From positions 186,001 through 250,000 of the forward strand of contig JADFCQ010000005.1 of assembly GCA_015223225.1 (NCBI GenBank): a stretch of 64,000 nt of DNA, given 5' to 3'. Shown here piece by piece: positions 8,379 through 16,037 of the stretch. Position numbers and translations under genes: made by a program. Below the pieces are notes generated by a model, which searched no databases, was not told the origin of the DNA, and saw only the letters and a list, made by a program, of their open reading frames with translations. Source of the stretch: Acetobacteraceae bacterium H6797. GTDB taxonomy: Bacteria > Pseudomonadota > Alphaproteobacteria > Acetobacterales > Acetobacteraceae. Numbering within the stretch: position 1 is the stretch's first letter; every line of letters starts with the position of its first letter.

Positions 8379-9365
8379 ATGATCTTCGCCCGCCGCGCCC
8401 TCGGCGCTGCCTCCGCCCTTGCGCTTCTTCTCGGAGCGGGGGGCCTGGCACAGGCTCAGACCCAGATCGCCATCCAGCACCCGCTGCCGACCGCCACGAG
8501 CCATTACGGCGCGGGCGCCATCGCTTTCAAGGAAGCCTTGGAGCGCGGCACCAATGGGCGCTACCGCGTCACCATTCAGCGCAACGACAATGAGCGCGAG
8601 ATGATCGAGAGCGTGCAGATCGGCACGCTCGACTGCACCATCACCTCGACCGGGCCCGTCGGCAATTTCGTGCCCGAGGTGCGCGTCGTCGACGTGCCCT
8701 TCCTCTTCCGCGACTACGCCCATGCCCGCGGCGTGCTCGATTCCCCCATCGGCCAGGACCTGCTGAAGAAATTCGACGCCAAGGGCCTGGTGGGCGTGAT
8801 CTGGATGGAGAACGGCTTCCGCCAACTCACCAATTCGCGCCGCGAGGTGAGCGAGCCCAGCGACATCCGGGGCCTCAAGATCCGCACCATGGAGAACCAG
8901 GTGCATATGCGCGCCTTCAGCACGCTCGGCGCCCTGCCCACCCCCATGGCCTTCTCCGAACTCGTGCCCGCCCTCCAGCAAGGCACGGTGGATGGGCAGG
9001 AAAACCCCATTCCGGTCATCGTCGCCAACAACCTCAACCAGGTTCAGCGTTACCTGACCCTGACCGGCCACGTCTATTCGCCCGCGCTGCTGATCTGCTC
9101 GCCTGATCTGATGCGCCGCCTCTCCGCCGCCGATCGCGCCGCTTTCATGGAAGCGGCCAAGGCCGCGCAGCAGGCCAATCGCGACAAGGTCTCGGCCGAT
9201 GAAGCCTCCGGCGTCGAGGAACTGCGCCGGCGCGGCATGACCGTCGTCACCAGCGTCGATACCGCGCAGTTCCAGAGCGCCCTCGCCCCGGCCTTCGCCC
9301 AGTACGAGAAGGATCTGGACGGCGCCCTGCTCCGCCGCATCCGTGACTGGAAGCCGGGCAACTGA
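8379..9365 (+). CDS. dctP: TRAP transporter solute-binding protein (DctP family)
   Basis: A 328-residue periplasmic binding protein of a tripartite ATP-independent transporter. A Sec signal peptide (RR, Leu/Ala core, AQAQ cleavage region near 24-27) precedes the mature protein. Family features include IQHPLPTATSHYGAGAIAFKEALE at the start, the DIRGLKIRTMENQVH segment with the conserved Arg that binds the ligand carboxylate, and GTVDGQENP. A strong GAGGAGG lies just before ATG 8379. Ligands are usually C4-dicarboxylates or other organic acids; the exact one is not predictable here. It is the first gene of a dctP-dctQ-dctM run, with a 168-nt gap after the aldehyde dehydrogenase gene. Confidence 0.94.
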   Translation: MIFARRALGAASALALLLGAGGLAQAQTQIAIQHPLPTATSHYGAGAIAFKEALERGTNGRYRVTIQRNDNEREMIESVQIGTLDCTITSTGPVGNFVPEVRVVDVPFLFRDYAHARGVLDSPIGQDLLKKFDAKGLVGVIWMENGFRQLTNSRREVSEPSDIRGLKIRTMENQVHMRAFSTLGALPTPMAFSELVPALQQGTVDGQENPIPVIVANNLNQVQRYLTLTGHVYSPALLICSPDLMRRLSAADRAAFMEAAKAAQQANRDKVSADEASGVEELRRRGMTVVTSVDTAQFQSALAPAFAQYEKDLDGALLRRIRDWKPGN

Positions 9366-9390
9366 CACAGCTGAGGCGGGCCGCCGGTCG

Positions 9391-9966
9391 ATGAACACGC
9401 TTCCCTTGATGGTGATCGGGGGCGCCACGGCGCTCGCCGTTCTCCTCGCCCTCACGCTCTTCCGGCAGGCCGCCATTCGTGGCGCCATCCTGCGGCTGGA
9501 TCACTGGCTGACCGGCGTGGCGACCGCCCTGGCGAGCCTCGCTCTGGCCCTCGCCGTGGGGGCCGGGCTCTGGCAGGTGATTAGCCGCTTCGCGACCGAA
9601 ACCCCGGCCATCTGGTCCGAGGCCCTGGTCCGCACGGCGCTGATCTGGATGGCGCTGTTCGGCCTCGCGGCGGCCATCCGGGCCGGCGCGCTGGTTTCTA
9701 TCGACGTGCTGCACCGCTATAGCCGCGGGCCCTTCCAGCGCGCGCTGGAAGCGGCCTCCCTCGCCGGGATCCTCTCGCTCATGGGCGTGCTCTTCTGGTT
9801 CGGCTGGCTCATGGCTGAGCGGGTGAAGTTCCAGGAAATGGCAGGGCTCGAAGTCTCCATGTCCTGGGGCTACGCGGCCATTCCGCTCGGCGCGCTCTTC
9901 TGCATCGTCGGCGCCATCGCGCATTTCCTCGACCGTCGCTCCGAGGAACTGGAGGCCGCGGTATGA
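9391..9966 (+). CDS. dctQ: TRAP transporter small membrane subunit (DctQ family)
   Basis: About 191 residues with hydrophobic segments consistent with four membrane helices plus an additional N-terminal helix. The stretch from ETPAIWSEALVRTALIWMALFGLAAAIR is typical of DctQ, where the charged loop precedes the second helix pair. I prefer ATG 9391 (MNTLPLMVIGG) with GAGGCGGG upstream; a GTG at 9343 would overlap dctP. It ends with a 4-nt ATGA overlap with dctM, so the two membrane subunits are translationally coupled. Confidence 0.88.
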   Translation: MNTLPLMVIGGATALAVLLALTLFRQAAIRGAILRLDHWLTGVATALASLALALAVGAGLWQVISRFATETPAIWSEALVRTALIWMALFGLAAAIRAGALVSIDVLHRYSRGPFQRALEAASLAGILSLMGVLFWFGWLMAERVKFQEMAGLEVSMSWGYAAIPLGALFCIVGAIAHFLDRRSEELEAAV

Positions 9967-11240
9967 GCAGCCTGATGCTGACCATCATGCTGGTGGGCTT
10001 CGCCGCCAGCATCCCCGTGGCCATCGCCATCGGCCTGGCCGCCATCGCGGGGATCGAGCTGCACACGCGCTTCCCCATGATCGTGGCGCCGCAGCAGATC
10101 TTCATCGCGCTCGACAAATTCCCGCTGGCCGCCATCCCCTTCTTCATCCTGGCCGGCAATCTGATGGATATCGGCGGGATCAGCCGCCGCCTCGTGGAGT
10201 TCGCCAAATCCATCGTGGGCGGAATCCAGGGCGGGCTGCCGGCCACCTGCATCGTCACTTGCATGATCTTCGCCGCCATCTCCGGCAGCTCGGTCGCAAC
10301 CACCTTCGCCATCGGCGCGGTGATGATCCCGGCGCTGGTGAAGCATGGCTATCCGGTGGCCTTCGCCGCGGCCCTCCAGGCAACGGCCGCGGAACTGGGC
10401 GTGATCATCCCGCCCTCGATCCCCATGATCCTCTATGGCGTGACGACGCAGACCTCGATCCCGGAGCTGTTCATCGCCGGCTTCGGCCCCGGCATCCTGA
10501 TCGCTGCGGCGCTCATCGTCACCGTGCTGGTCTGGTGCCGCATCAAGGGCTGGGGCAAGCGCGATGGCGAGGGCCGCTTGCCCTTCCTAAAGGCCCTGCG
10601 TCAGGCGGGCTGGGCGCTGTTCATGCCGGTGGTCGTGCTAGGCGGCATCTATGGCGGCATCACCACACCGACCGAGGCTTCGGTCATCGCGGTGATCTAC
10701 GCGATCATCGTCGGCATGTTCATCCACCGCGAGATCCGGCTGGCCGATCTCTATCCGATCTTCCGCCGCTCGGTGATCTCCGCCTCGGTGATCATGTTCA
10801 TCATCGCCTGCGCTGCCCTCTTCTCCTATCTGCTGAACCGCCAGGGCGTGCCGGATGCCGCCGCCGAATGGCTCGTGCGGAATTTCGACGGCGCCGGCAT
10901 ATATCTGCTGGGCGTGAACCTCTTCCTCTTCGTGGTCGGCATGTTCGTCGAAACCAGTGCCTCGATCATCGTGCTCGCGCCTATCCTCTCCGATGCCGCC
11001 CATCGCTTCGGGATCGACCAGGTGCATTTCGGCACGATCATGGTGGTGAACCTGGCGCTGGGGATGATCACCCCGCCCTTCGGCGTGAACCTCTTCGCCG
11101 CCGCCCAGGTCGCGGGCGTCGGCATCGAGCAGATGATGCGTTACCTCGTCATCTTCATCGCCGTGGTCTTCGCCTGCCTGATGGTCATCACCTATCTGCC
11201 GGCCATCACGCTGGTGCTGCCGCATCTCGTCTTCCGCTGA
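9963..11240 (+). CDS. dctM: TRAP transporter large permease subunit (DctM family)
   Basis: A 425-residue integral membrane protein with about 12 hydrophobic segments, the ion-coupled transport channel of the TRAP system. Recognisable family stretches are AIPFFILAGNLMDIGGISRRLVEFA, AAISGSSVATTFAIGAVMIPALVKHGY, ELGVIIPPSIPMILYGV and the C-terminal NLALGMITPPFGVNLFAAA. The start ATG overlaps the dctQ stop codon. With dctP and dctQ it makes a complete transporter for an organic acid. The following gene begins 61 nt downstream and may be partly co-transcribed. Confidence 0.95.
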   Translation: MSSLMLTIMLVGFAASIPVAIAIGLAAIAGIELHTRFPMIVAPQQIFIALDKFPLAAIPFFILAGNLMDIGGISRRLVEFAKSIVGGIQGGLPATCIVTCMIFAAISGSSVATTFAIGAVMIPALVKHGYPVAFAAALQATAAELGVIIPPSIPMILYGVTTQTSIPELFIAGFGPGILIAAALIVTVLVWCRIKGWGKRDGEGRLPFLKALRQAGWALFMPVVVLGGIYGGITTPTEASVIAVIYAIIVGMFIHREIRLADLYPIFRRSVISASVIMFIIACAALFSYLLNRQGVPDAAAEWLVRNFDGAGIYLLGVNLFLFVVGMFVETSASIIVLAPILSDAAHRFGIDQVHFGTIMVVNLALGMITPPFGVNLFAAAQVAGVGIEQMMRYLVIFIAVVFACLMVITYLPAITLVLPHLVFR

Positions 11241-11301
11241 AACGGCTGGACAGCGGCCGGGAGGCGGGTGAGGCTGCCATGGAACATGAGGGGAACATGC
11301 C

Positions 11302-11943
11302 ATGAGCAGCCGCGCCGCCCGGGCTCATCTGAGCCAGGACCCGATCCTCGCGGGGGTCATCGCCCAGGTCGGCGCCCCGAAGCTGAGGCCGCTGATGCGG
11401 GAGCCCTATGAGGCCCTGGTGCGAGCCATCGCGCATCAGCAGGTGCATGGTCGTGCGGCGGAGGCCATGCTAGGCAGGCTCATCGCCTTTGGCGGGGATG
11501 CGCCCTTCCCCGCCCCCGAAGTGGTGCTGGGCCTGACCGACGAGCAGATGCGCTCCTGCGGTTTCTCCGGCGCCAAATGCGCCGCCATTCGCGACATCGC
11601 CGCGCAGAGCCTGGGGGGCCTCGTGCCCACGCGCCGCTCGGCCGCCCGCCTTTCCGATGCCGCGCTGATCGAGCGGCTGGTGGCATTGCGGGGTGTCGGC
11701 CGCTGGACGGTCGAGATGCTGCTGATCTTCACCCTGGGCCGGATGGATATCCTGCCGGTCGATGATTTCGGGGTCCGCGAGGGCTATCGCGTCGCCGCCG
11801 GGCTCGAGGCCCAGCCGAAGCCGAAGGAACTGGCCGCCATCGGCGAAGCCTGGGCGCCCTTCCGTTCCTATGCGGCCTGGTATCTCTGGCGCGCCGCCGA
11901 TCTCGCCAAGGAGAACGGCTTCAAGGCGCCGGCTGCGATTTAG
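11302..11943 (+). CDS. alkA: DNA-3-methyladenine glycosylase II-like (HhH-GPD)
   Basis: A 213-residue base-excision glycosylase of the helix-hairpin-helix GPD superfamily that removes alkylated purines from DNA. The hairpin is LVALRGVGRWTVEMLLIF, and the catalytic aspartate lies in DILPVDDFGV, at the expected spacing after the hairpin. IAHQQVHGRAA near residue 40 matches the AlkA substrate-side helix. It lacks the N-terminal domain of E. coli AlkA, as is usual for the shorter form. The ATG at 11302 follows GAGGGG with good spacing. A hairpin terminator lies just after the stop. Confidence 0.92.
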   Translation: MSSRAARAHLSQDPILAGVIAQVGAPKLRPLMREPYEALVRAIAHQQVHGRAAEAMLGRLIAFGGDAPFPAPEVVLGLTDEQMRSCGFSGAKCAAIRDIAAQSLGGLVPTRRSAARLSDAALIERLVALRGVGRWTVEMLLIFTLGRMDILPVDDFGVREGYRVAAGLEAQPKPKELAAIGEAWAPFRSYAAWYLWRAADLAKENGFKAPAAI

Positions 11944-11952
11944 GCAAAGAAA

Positions 11953-11972
11953 AGGGGGCCCGAAGGCCCCCT
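11953..11972 (-). terminator. Rho-independent terminator between convergent alkA and mlaC
   Basis: AGGGGGCC and GGCCCCCT form a perfect 8-bp stem with a CGAA loop. On the minus strand the stem is followed by TTTCTTT, a U-rich tract suiting termination of mlaC. On the plus strand it follows alkA by 9 nt and could act weakly in that direction. Confidence 0.8.
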
Positions 11973-11978
11973 CCCGTT

Positions 11979-12623
11979 CTACTCGCGTGCCGCGAGGGCC
12001 GCGATCTGGCTCTTCATGGCATCGAGCAGTGCCGCCACCCGGCCGCCATTGCGGGAGATGACGGAGGAATACTCGCTCCGCTGCGTCAGACGCAGGCTGG
12101 TGCCTTCCGCGATCACGTCCACGATGCGCGGCTGGCCGTCGACATCGCTCACTCGCCAATCGAGCGCGAAGGCGGGGTTGCCCGGCCGCTCGATGATGGT
12201 GTTGACGAGCACGTCCTCTTCGCTGCGCTGCTGGCTGCGGCCGAGGCTGAAACGCACGCCCTGATACTCGCCGAAGCGAGCCGAGAGATTGCGGATCAGC
12301 GTCTCCTCGAACAGCTTCATATACTGCTGCTGCTCGTCCGGCGTCGCCACGCGCCACCAGCGGCCGAGGATGAAACGGCCCACGCCATCGACATCCACGG
12401 CCTTGCGAAGAATTGCGGCCACCTGCTGGCGGCGCTGCGCCACCGGGACGTTGGTCGCGTTGATCGCGGCAACTAGTTCGCTACCGGTGGACTGGATAAA
12501 GCTCGCCGCCCTGCCCGGATCGACAGCCGCCATCGCATGGCGGGCCAGCAGCAGTCCGGGCACGAGGCCCAGAACCAGGCGGCGGGTCGTCCGGTTAGGG
12601 TTGAGGGGCTTTTCGGTCATCAT
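11979..12623 (-). CDS. mlaC: MlaC/Ttg2D-type phospholipid-binding periplasmic protein
   Basis: A 214-residue exported protein with a signal segment (RRLVLGLVPGLLLARHAMA) ending near residue 33. The mature part follows the MlaC/HpnM pattern: FILGRWWRVATPDEQQQYMKLFEETLIRNLSARF, then VNTIIERPGNPAFALDWRV and a late VDVIAEGTSLRLTQRSEY. MlaC shuttles phospholipids across the periplasm between the MlaA complex and the inner-membrane MlaFEDB ABC system. It sits 26 nt downstream of mlaA on the same strand. No mlaF, E or D is present in the window. Two adjacent ATGs (12623 and 12620) are possible starts. Confidence 0.92.
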   Translation of the reverse strand: MMTEKPLNPNRTTRRLVLGLVPGLLLARHAMAAVDPGRAASFIQSTGSELVAAINATNVPVAQRRQQVAAILRKAVDVDGVGRFILGRWWRVATPDEQQQYMKLFEETLIRNLSARFGEYQGVRFSLGRSQQRSEEDVLVNTIIERPGNPAFALDWRVSDVDGQPRIVDVIAEGTSLRLTQRSEYSSVISRNGGRVAALLDAMKSQIAALAARE

Positions 12624-12649
12624 TCTATCCGTTCAGATCTTCCGCAGCT

Positions 12650-13462
12650 TCAACGAAACTGCAGGGTATTGGCCGGCAGGTTGAACCCGCTCCCCGTCCG
12701 CGAATTCGGCGGCGGGCCTGGCGGGTTCGAGATCTCCCGATTGCGCTGCTGGCGATACGCGCTGCGGATCGTCGCATAGGGATCGAGCGAGGAACGCTTC
12801 ACGTCGTCCAGGGTATCGAGCACACCTTCGCGCGCATCCACGATGCGCACACCGAGGACGATGTAGGGCACGCTCTGCGGGATATCGCTGCCCATCAGTA
12901 CCCAGGTCATCGGGTTGGTAGCGGTATCGGTCACGAGGCCGACCACGTCACGCGGATTGCTGGGGCCGAAGATCGGCAGGAAGAGATAGGGCCCCTCGCC
13001 CACGCCCCAGGTGGCGAGCGTCTGGCCAAAATCCTCGCCATGGCGCGGCAGGCCGAAGCCGGTCGCGACGTCGAAGACGCCCAGCACGCCGATGGTCGAG
13101 TTCAGCACGAAGCGCCCGAGCGTCGTGCCGAAACGCTGCCCCTCGCCCTGCAGCGCGTCGTTCAGCGCGATCACGGGCGTGCCGAGGTTCAGCAGCACGT
13201 TGCGCACCCCGGTGCGCACCGGCTGCGGCACCACATAGCGATAGCCCAGGGCCGCCGGACGAAGGATTACGGTGTCGATGCCGTTATTCACCGCGTACAT
13301 GGCGCGGTTGAACGGCTCGAGCGGATCGTTGTTCGTCTCGTATTCGGAGAGCGCCTCCGGCTCGCTGGCCGGCGGCTTCGTCGCGCATGCCGCCAGCATG
13401 GCGGGCATCATGGCGGCGAACAGAAGGGGAATCAGGCGCTTGCGCAGCGTGGGGTTCGACAT
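12650..13462 (-). CDS. mlaA: MlaA/VacJ outer-membrane lipoprotein
   Basis: About 270 residues. I chose ATG 13462 (MSNPTLRKRL), preceded by GAAGAA, over a GTG at 13486. The signal peptide ends in a lipobox (MLAAC), so the protein is a lipoprotein. The body is classic VacJ: NDPLEPFNRAMYAVNNGIDTVILRPAALGYRYVVPQPVRTGVRNVLLNL, followed by GRFVLNSTIGVLGVFDVA and GEDFGQTLATWGVGEGPYLFLPIFGPSNPRD. MlaA removes mislocalised phospholipid from the outer leaflet of the outer membrane. It forms an operon with mlaC. The C-terminus ends in a Pro/Asn-rich tail after residue 240. Confidence 0.94.
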   Translation of the reverse strand: MSNPTLRKRLIPLLFAAMMPAMLAACATKPPASEPEALSEYETNNDPLEPFNRAMYAVNNGIDTVILRPAALGYRYVVPQPVRTGVRNVLLNLGTPVIALNDALQGEGQRFGTTLGRFVLNSTIGVLGVFDVATGFGLPRHGEDFGQTLATWGVGEGPYLFLPIFGPSNPRDVVGLVTDTATNPMTWVLMGSDIPQSVPYIVLGVRIVDAREGVLDTLDDVKRSSLDPYATIRSAYRQQRNREISNPPGPPPNSRTGSGFNLPANTLQFR

Positions 13463-13759
13463 GTTCTTCGATCGGGCCGGGGTCACGGAAAGCGCCGTAG
13501 GCCAAGATTACGGCGGGGCGAGGTATCTGGTAATACACAGTCGACTGCCAAAGCGTAACCGCGCATTGCAACAAATCTCCTCGTCCTGCCGCCGCGCGGC
13601 CCCTCTCCGACGCTTTCCTCCCTGCCCGGCGGTGTGATCGCCATTGACAGACGGCAAGCCATGCGGAATTGCGGCGTCGCAGCGTCAATATCAAGTCTGC
13701 CTGAATAATCTTTCTGCGCGCCGGCCAGGGGCGCATCTTCCGGGAGGAGTGAGGCCCGC
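13463..13759. other. divergent intergenic region between mlaA and metF
   Basis: This 297-bp stretch carries the promoters of both mlaA (leftward) and metF (rightward). A perfect 10-bp palindrome CAGTCGACTG is at 13538-13547. The metF ribosome binding site GGGAGGAG is at 13741-13748. I searched by eye for a SAM-type or other riboswitch in the metF leader and could not support one. No gene in this stretch is convincing. Confidence 0.4.
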
Positions 13760-14695
13760 ATGAACCAGATCGCCGCAGGCACCCTGCAACGCTGGCTGAC
13801 CGGCCCGCGCTTCGGCGCGCTGCCGACGCCCTCGGCCCTGCCGGTCCCGCAGCTTTCCTTCGAATTTTTCCCGCCGCGCACCGAGAGTCTGGAGAACCAG
13901 CTCTGGGCCTGCATCCGCCGGCTGGAGCCTCTGGCCCCGCGTTTCGTCTCCGTCACCTATGGTGCCGGCGGCAGCACGCAGGAGCGCACGCATGCGACCG
14001 TCGCGCGCATGGTGAGCGAGACGAGCCTTACGCCCGCCGCGCATCTGACCTGCGTGGGCGCCAGCAAAGGCGAGGTGGATGACGTCGCCCGCCGCTACTG
14101 GGACGCCGGAGTCCGCCACATCGTGGCGCTCCGCGGCGACGCGCCGGGCGGCGGCGATTATGCCCCGCATCCGGAAGGCTATGCCTATGCGGCCGACCTC
14201 GTCGCCGGGCTGAAGCGCATCGCCGATTTCGAAATCTCCGTCGCCGCCTATCCCGAGACGCATCCCACGGCCGTCTCGCCCGAAGCGGATATCGACAATC
14301 TCAAGCGGAAGATCGATGCGGGCGCCACGCGCGCCATCACGCAGTATTTCTTCGATACAGAGACCTATCTCCGCTTCCTCGACCGCGCCCTGGCGGCCGG
14401 CATCACGGTGCCCATCGTGCCGGGCATCCTGCCGGTGACGAATTTCGCGCAGGTCGCCAAATTCTCCGCCATGTCCGGCGCCTCGGTGCCGGAATGGATG
14501 GCCAAGCTCTTCGAGGGGCTGGAGGAAGATGCCGAGACCCGGCGCATGGTCGCCGCCGTCGTCGCCGCCGAGCAGGTTCGCCTGCTCCAGGCCAATGGCG
14601 TGGACGAGTTTCATTTCTACACGCTGAACCGGCCCGACCTGACCTATGCCATCGCGCATCTGGTGGGCGCGCGCCCGGCCAAGACCCAAGCCTGA
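13760..14695 (+). CDS. metF: 5,10-methylenetetrahydrofolate reductase
   Basis: A 311-residue FAD enzyme that reduces 5,10-methylene-THF to 5-methyl-THF, the methyl donor for methionine synthesis. After an extension of about 30 residues the barrel starts with LSFEFFPPRTE, containing the catalytic Glu. Further motifs are FVSVTYGAGGSTQERT, AAHLTCVGASKGEVDD, HIVALRGDAPGG and ITQYFFDTETYLRFLDRA. The end HFYTLNRPDLTYAIAHLVG is the normal MetF terminus. The start at ATG 13760 follows GGGAGGAG. A DUF3297 gene follows after 20 nt, probably in the same transcript. Confidence 0.96.
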   Translation: MNQIAAGTLQRWLTGPRFGALPTPSALPVPQLSFEFFPPRTESLENQLWACIRRLEPLAPRFVSVTYGAGGSTQERTHATVARMVSETSLTPAAHLTCVGASKGEVDDVARRYWDAGVRHIVALRGDAPGGGDYAPHPEGYAYAADLVAGLKRIADFEISVAAYPETHPTAVSPEADIDNLKRKIDAGATRAITQYFFDTETYLRFLDRALAAGITVPIVPGILPVTNFAQVAKFSAMSGASVPEWMAKLFEGLEEDAETRRMVAAVVAAEQVRLLQANGVDEFHFYTLNRPDLTYAIAHLVGARPAKTQA

Positions 14696-14715
14696 ACTAC
14701 GAGAGAACGAAGACC

Positions 14716-14952
14716 ATGAGCGATACCCCGCCGGACCGCCTGTCCGCCGACCCCAAGAGCCCCTTCTTCGACCAGGCCGCGATGGAGCGCGGCGTGGGCG
14801 TACGCTTCAAGGGCGTCGAGAAGAACAATGTCGAAGAGTATTGCGTGAGCGAGGGCTGGGTCCGCGTCTCCGTCGGCAAGACGGTCGATCGCAAGGGCAA
14901 CCCCATCACCATGAAGATGCAGGGCACCGTCGAGCCCTACTTCCGGACCTAG
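14716..14952 (+). CDS. DUF3297 family small protein
   Basis: A 78-residue protein starting at ATG 14716 with GAACGAAG upstream. The sequence matches the DUF3297 pattern: DRLSADPKSPFFDQ, VRFKGVEKNNVEEYCVSEGWVRV, GNPITMKMQGTVEPYF. It is short, soluble and without a signal peptide. Proteins of this family are widespread in proteobacteria and have no known function. Position 20 nt downstream of metF suggests co-expression, but no link to folate metabolism is established. A strong hairpin terminator follows. Confidence 0.88.
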   Translation: MSDTPPDRLSADPKSPFFDQAAMERGVGVRFKGVEKNNVEEYCVSEGWVRVSVGKTVDRKGNPITMKMQGTVEPYFRT

Positions 14953-15014
14953 TTCTGCCCTCAGACGCCGGGCGGCATCCGCCGCCTTGACTTCGCCGGA
15001 CAACCGGCGTGCCC

Positions 15015-15037
15015 CAGAGCGGCCATCGGCCGCTCTG
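15015..15037 (+). terminator. hairpin terminator after metF-DUF3297
   Basis: CAGAGCGGCC and GGCCGCTCTG form a perfect 10-bp stem around a 3-nt loop (ATC), followed by CTTCGTTCT. It lies between DUF3297 and the convergent ycjF-like gene and could serve both. It is flanked by an imperfect direct repeat beginning GTTCTGCCCTCA at 14952 and 15042. Confidence 0.7.
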
Positions 15038-15077
15038 CTTCGTTCTGCCCTCATGTGCCGGACGGCGGTCTGCCCGC

Positions 15078-16037
15078 CTAGTCGAGAGGCCGGCAGGCCT
15101 TGGCCCCGGCGGCGGCAAGGCGCGGCATGCGAAGCGCAGCCGTCACGGCGCCCGCCGCACCACCGGCAATCCCCGCCGCCTTGGCTTCCAGTGCCTGCGC
15201 GAAGGCCGTCTCGGCCGCGATCTCCACCCCCGCCGTCACCCCGGCCGACAGCACAAGGCGGCGCAGCAGCGCGAGGCTCGCGAAAAGCCCCGGCCGCAGC
15301 CCATGCAGCCGCGCGATCCGCCTCAGCAGCCTCAGGCCGAGCACCAGCAACACTAGCCCGTCCAGCGCCGGCGATGGCGCGATGGCGGTGCCCAGGAAGG
15401 CCTGGCGCCCCGCCTGCCGTCCCATTGTGGTCACCGCCCTGTCGAGCGCCGGCCGCAGCGCCGTGTTCCACAAGCCGCGGGCGGTCGCCATGTCGGGTGC
15501 CCTGGCCATGGCATCGGCCGCCGCACTCGCTTCGGGCAGCCGCGCCGAAATCCCCGCCAGCCAGTCGAGCAAGGCGGCCGGCGGCGGCGCGGCCCCCGGC
15601 AGCCGCTCCAGCGCCTGGGCCAGCGCCGTCACCTTCCCGAGCCGCCTGATCGAGCGCCACTCGGCAATCACGGCGCCGCCTGCCAGGGCCCATCCAGCCC
15701 CGGTCAGCACCGCCCCGGCCCAACCCAGGATCTGGGAATCGGCAAAGAGGCCCTGCACGAAGCTCACGCTGCCCAGCCCCAGCCCAGCCAGAAGCAGCAG
15801 GGCGAGCCCGCCGGTGAAGGCCTTCACGCTCCCCGGCACGGCCGGTTCGGTCAGCCCGATCTCCTCCCGCTCGCCGGGCGCTTCATGCCGCACCCTGCCC
15901 TCGCCCTCCGGCGCCAGCAGGCTCGGCCCCAGCAGCGGCACTTCCGGGATGACCGGCGGCGGCTCGGCCACGTGCTTCGGCGGGGCGGAAGTCAGGCGCG
16001 GTTCATCGGCCCAGCCGGGCGGCACGGAACCGGACAT
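15078..16037 (-). CDS. YcjF/TIGR01620 (DUF697) family inner-membrane protein
   Basis: About 319 residues, starting at ATG 16037, which overlaps the stop of the ycjX-like gene in a TGATG arrangement. After a Pro/Glu-rich cytoplasmic N-terminus (about 75 residues) come two hydrophobic segments (AFTGGLALLLLAGLGLGSVSFV and GWAGAVLTGAGWALAGGAVI). A DUF697-like C-terminal domain then contains GRQAGRQAFLGTAIAPSPALDGLVLLVLGLRLLRRIARLHGLRPG. Members pair with YcjX and are often linked to envelope or phage-shock stress, but the biochemical role is unknown. The protein ends close to the metF terminator. Confidence 0.85.
   Translation of the reverse strand: MSGSVPPGWADEPRLTSAPPKHVAEPPPVIPEVPLLGPSLLAPEGEGRVRHEAPGEREEIGLTEPAVPGSVKAFTGGLALLLLAGLGLGSVSFVQGLFADSQILGWAGAVLTGAGWALAGGAVIAEWRSIRRLGKVTALAQALERLPGAAPPPAALLDWLAGISARLPEASAAADAMARAPDMATARGLWNTALRPALDRAVTTMGRQAGRQAFLGTAIAPSPALDGLVLLVLGLRLLRRIARLHGLRPGLFASLALLRRLVLSAGVTAGVEIAAETAFAQALEAKAAGIAGGAAGAVTAALRMPRLAAAGAKACRPLD

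Noticed and set aside
13560..13759. Possible SAM riboswitch upstream of metF
   Set aside because: No conserved core of a SAM-I, SAM-II or SAH motif could be recognised by eye.
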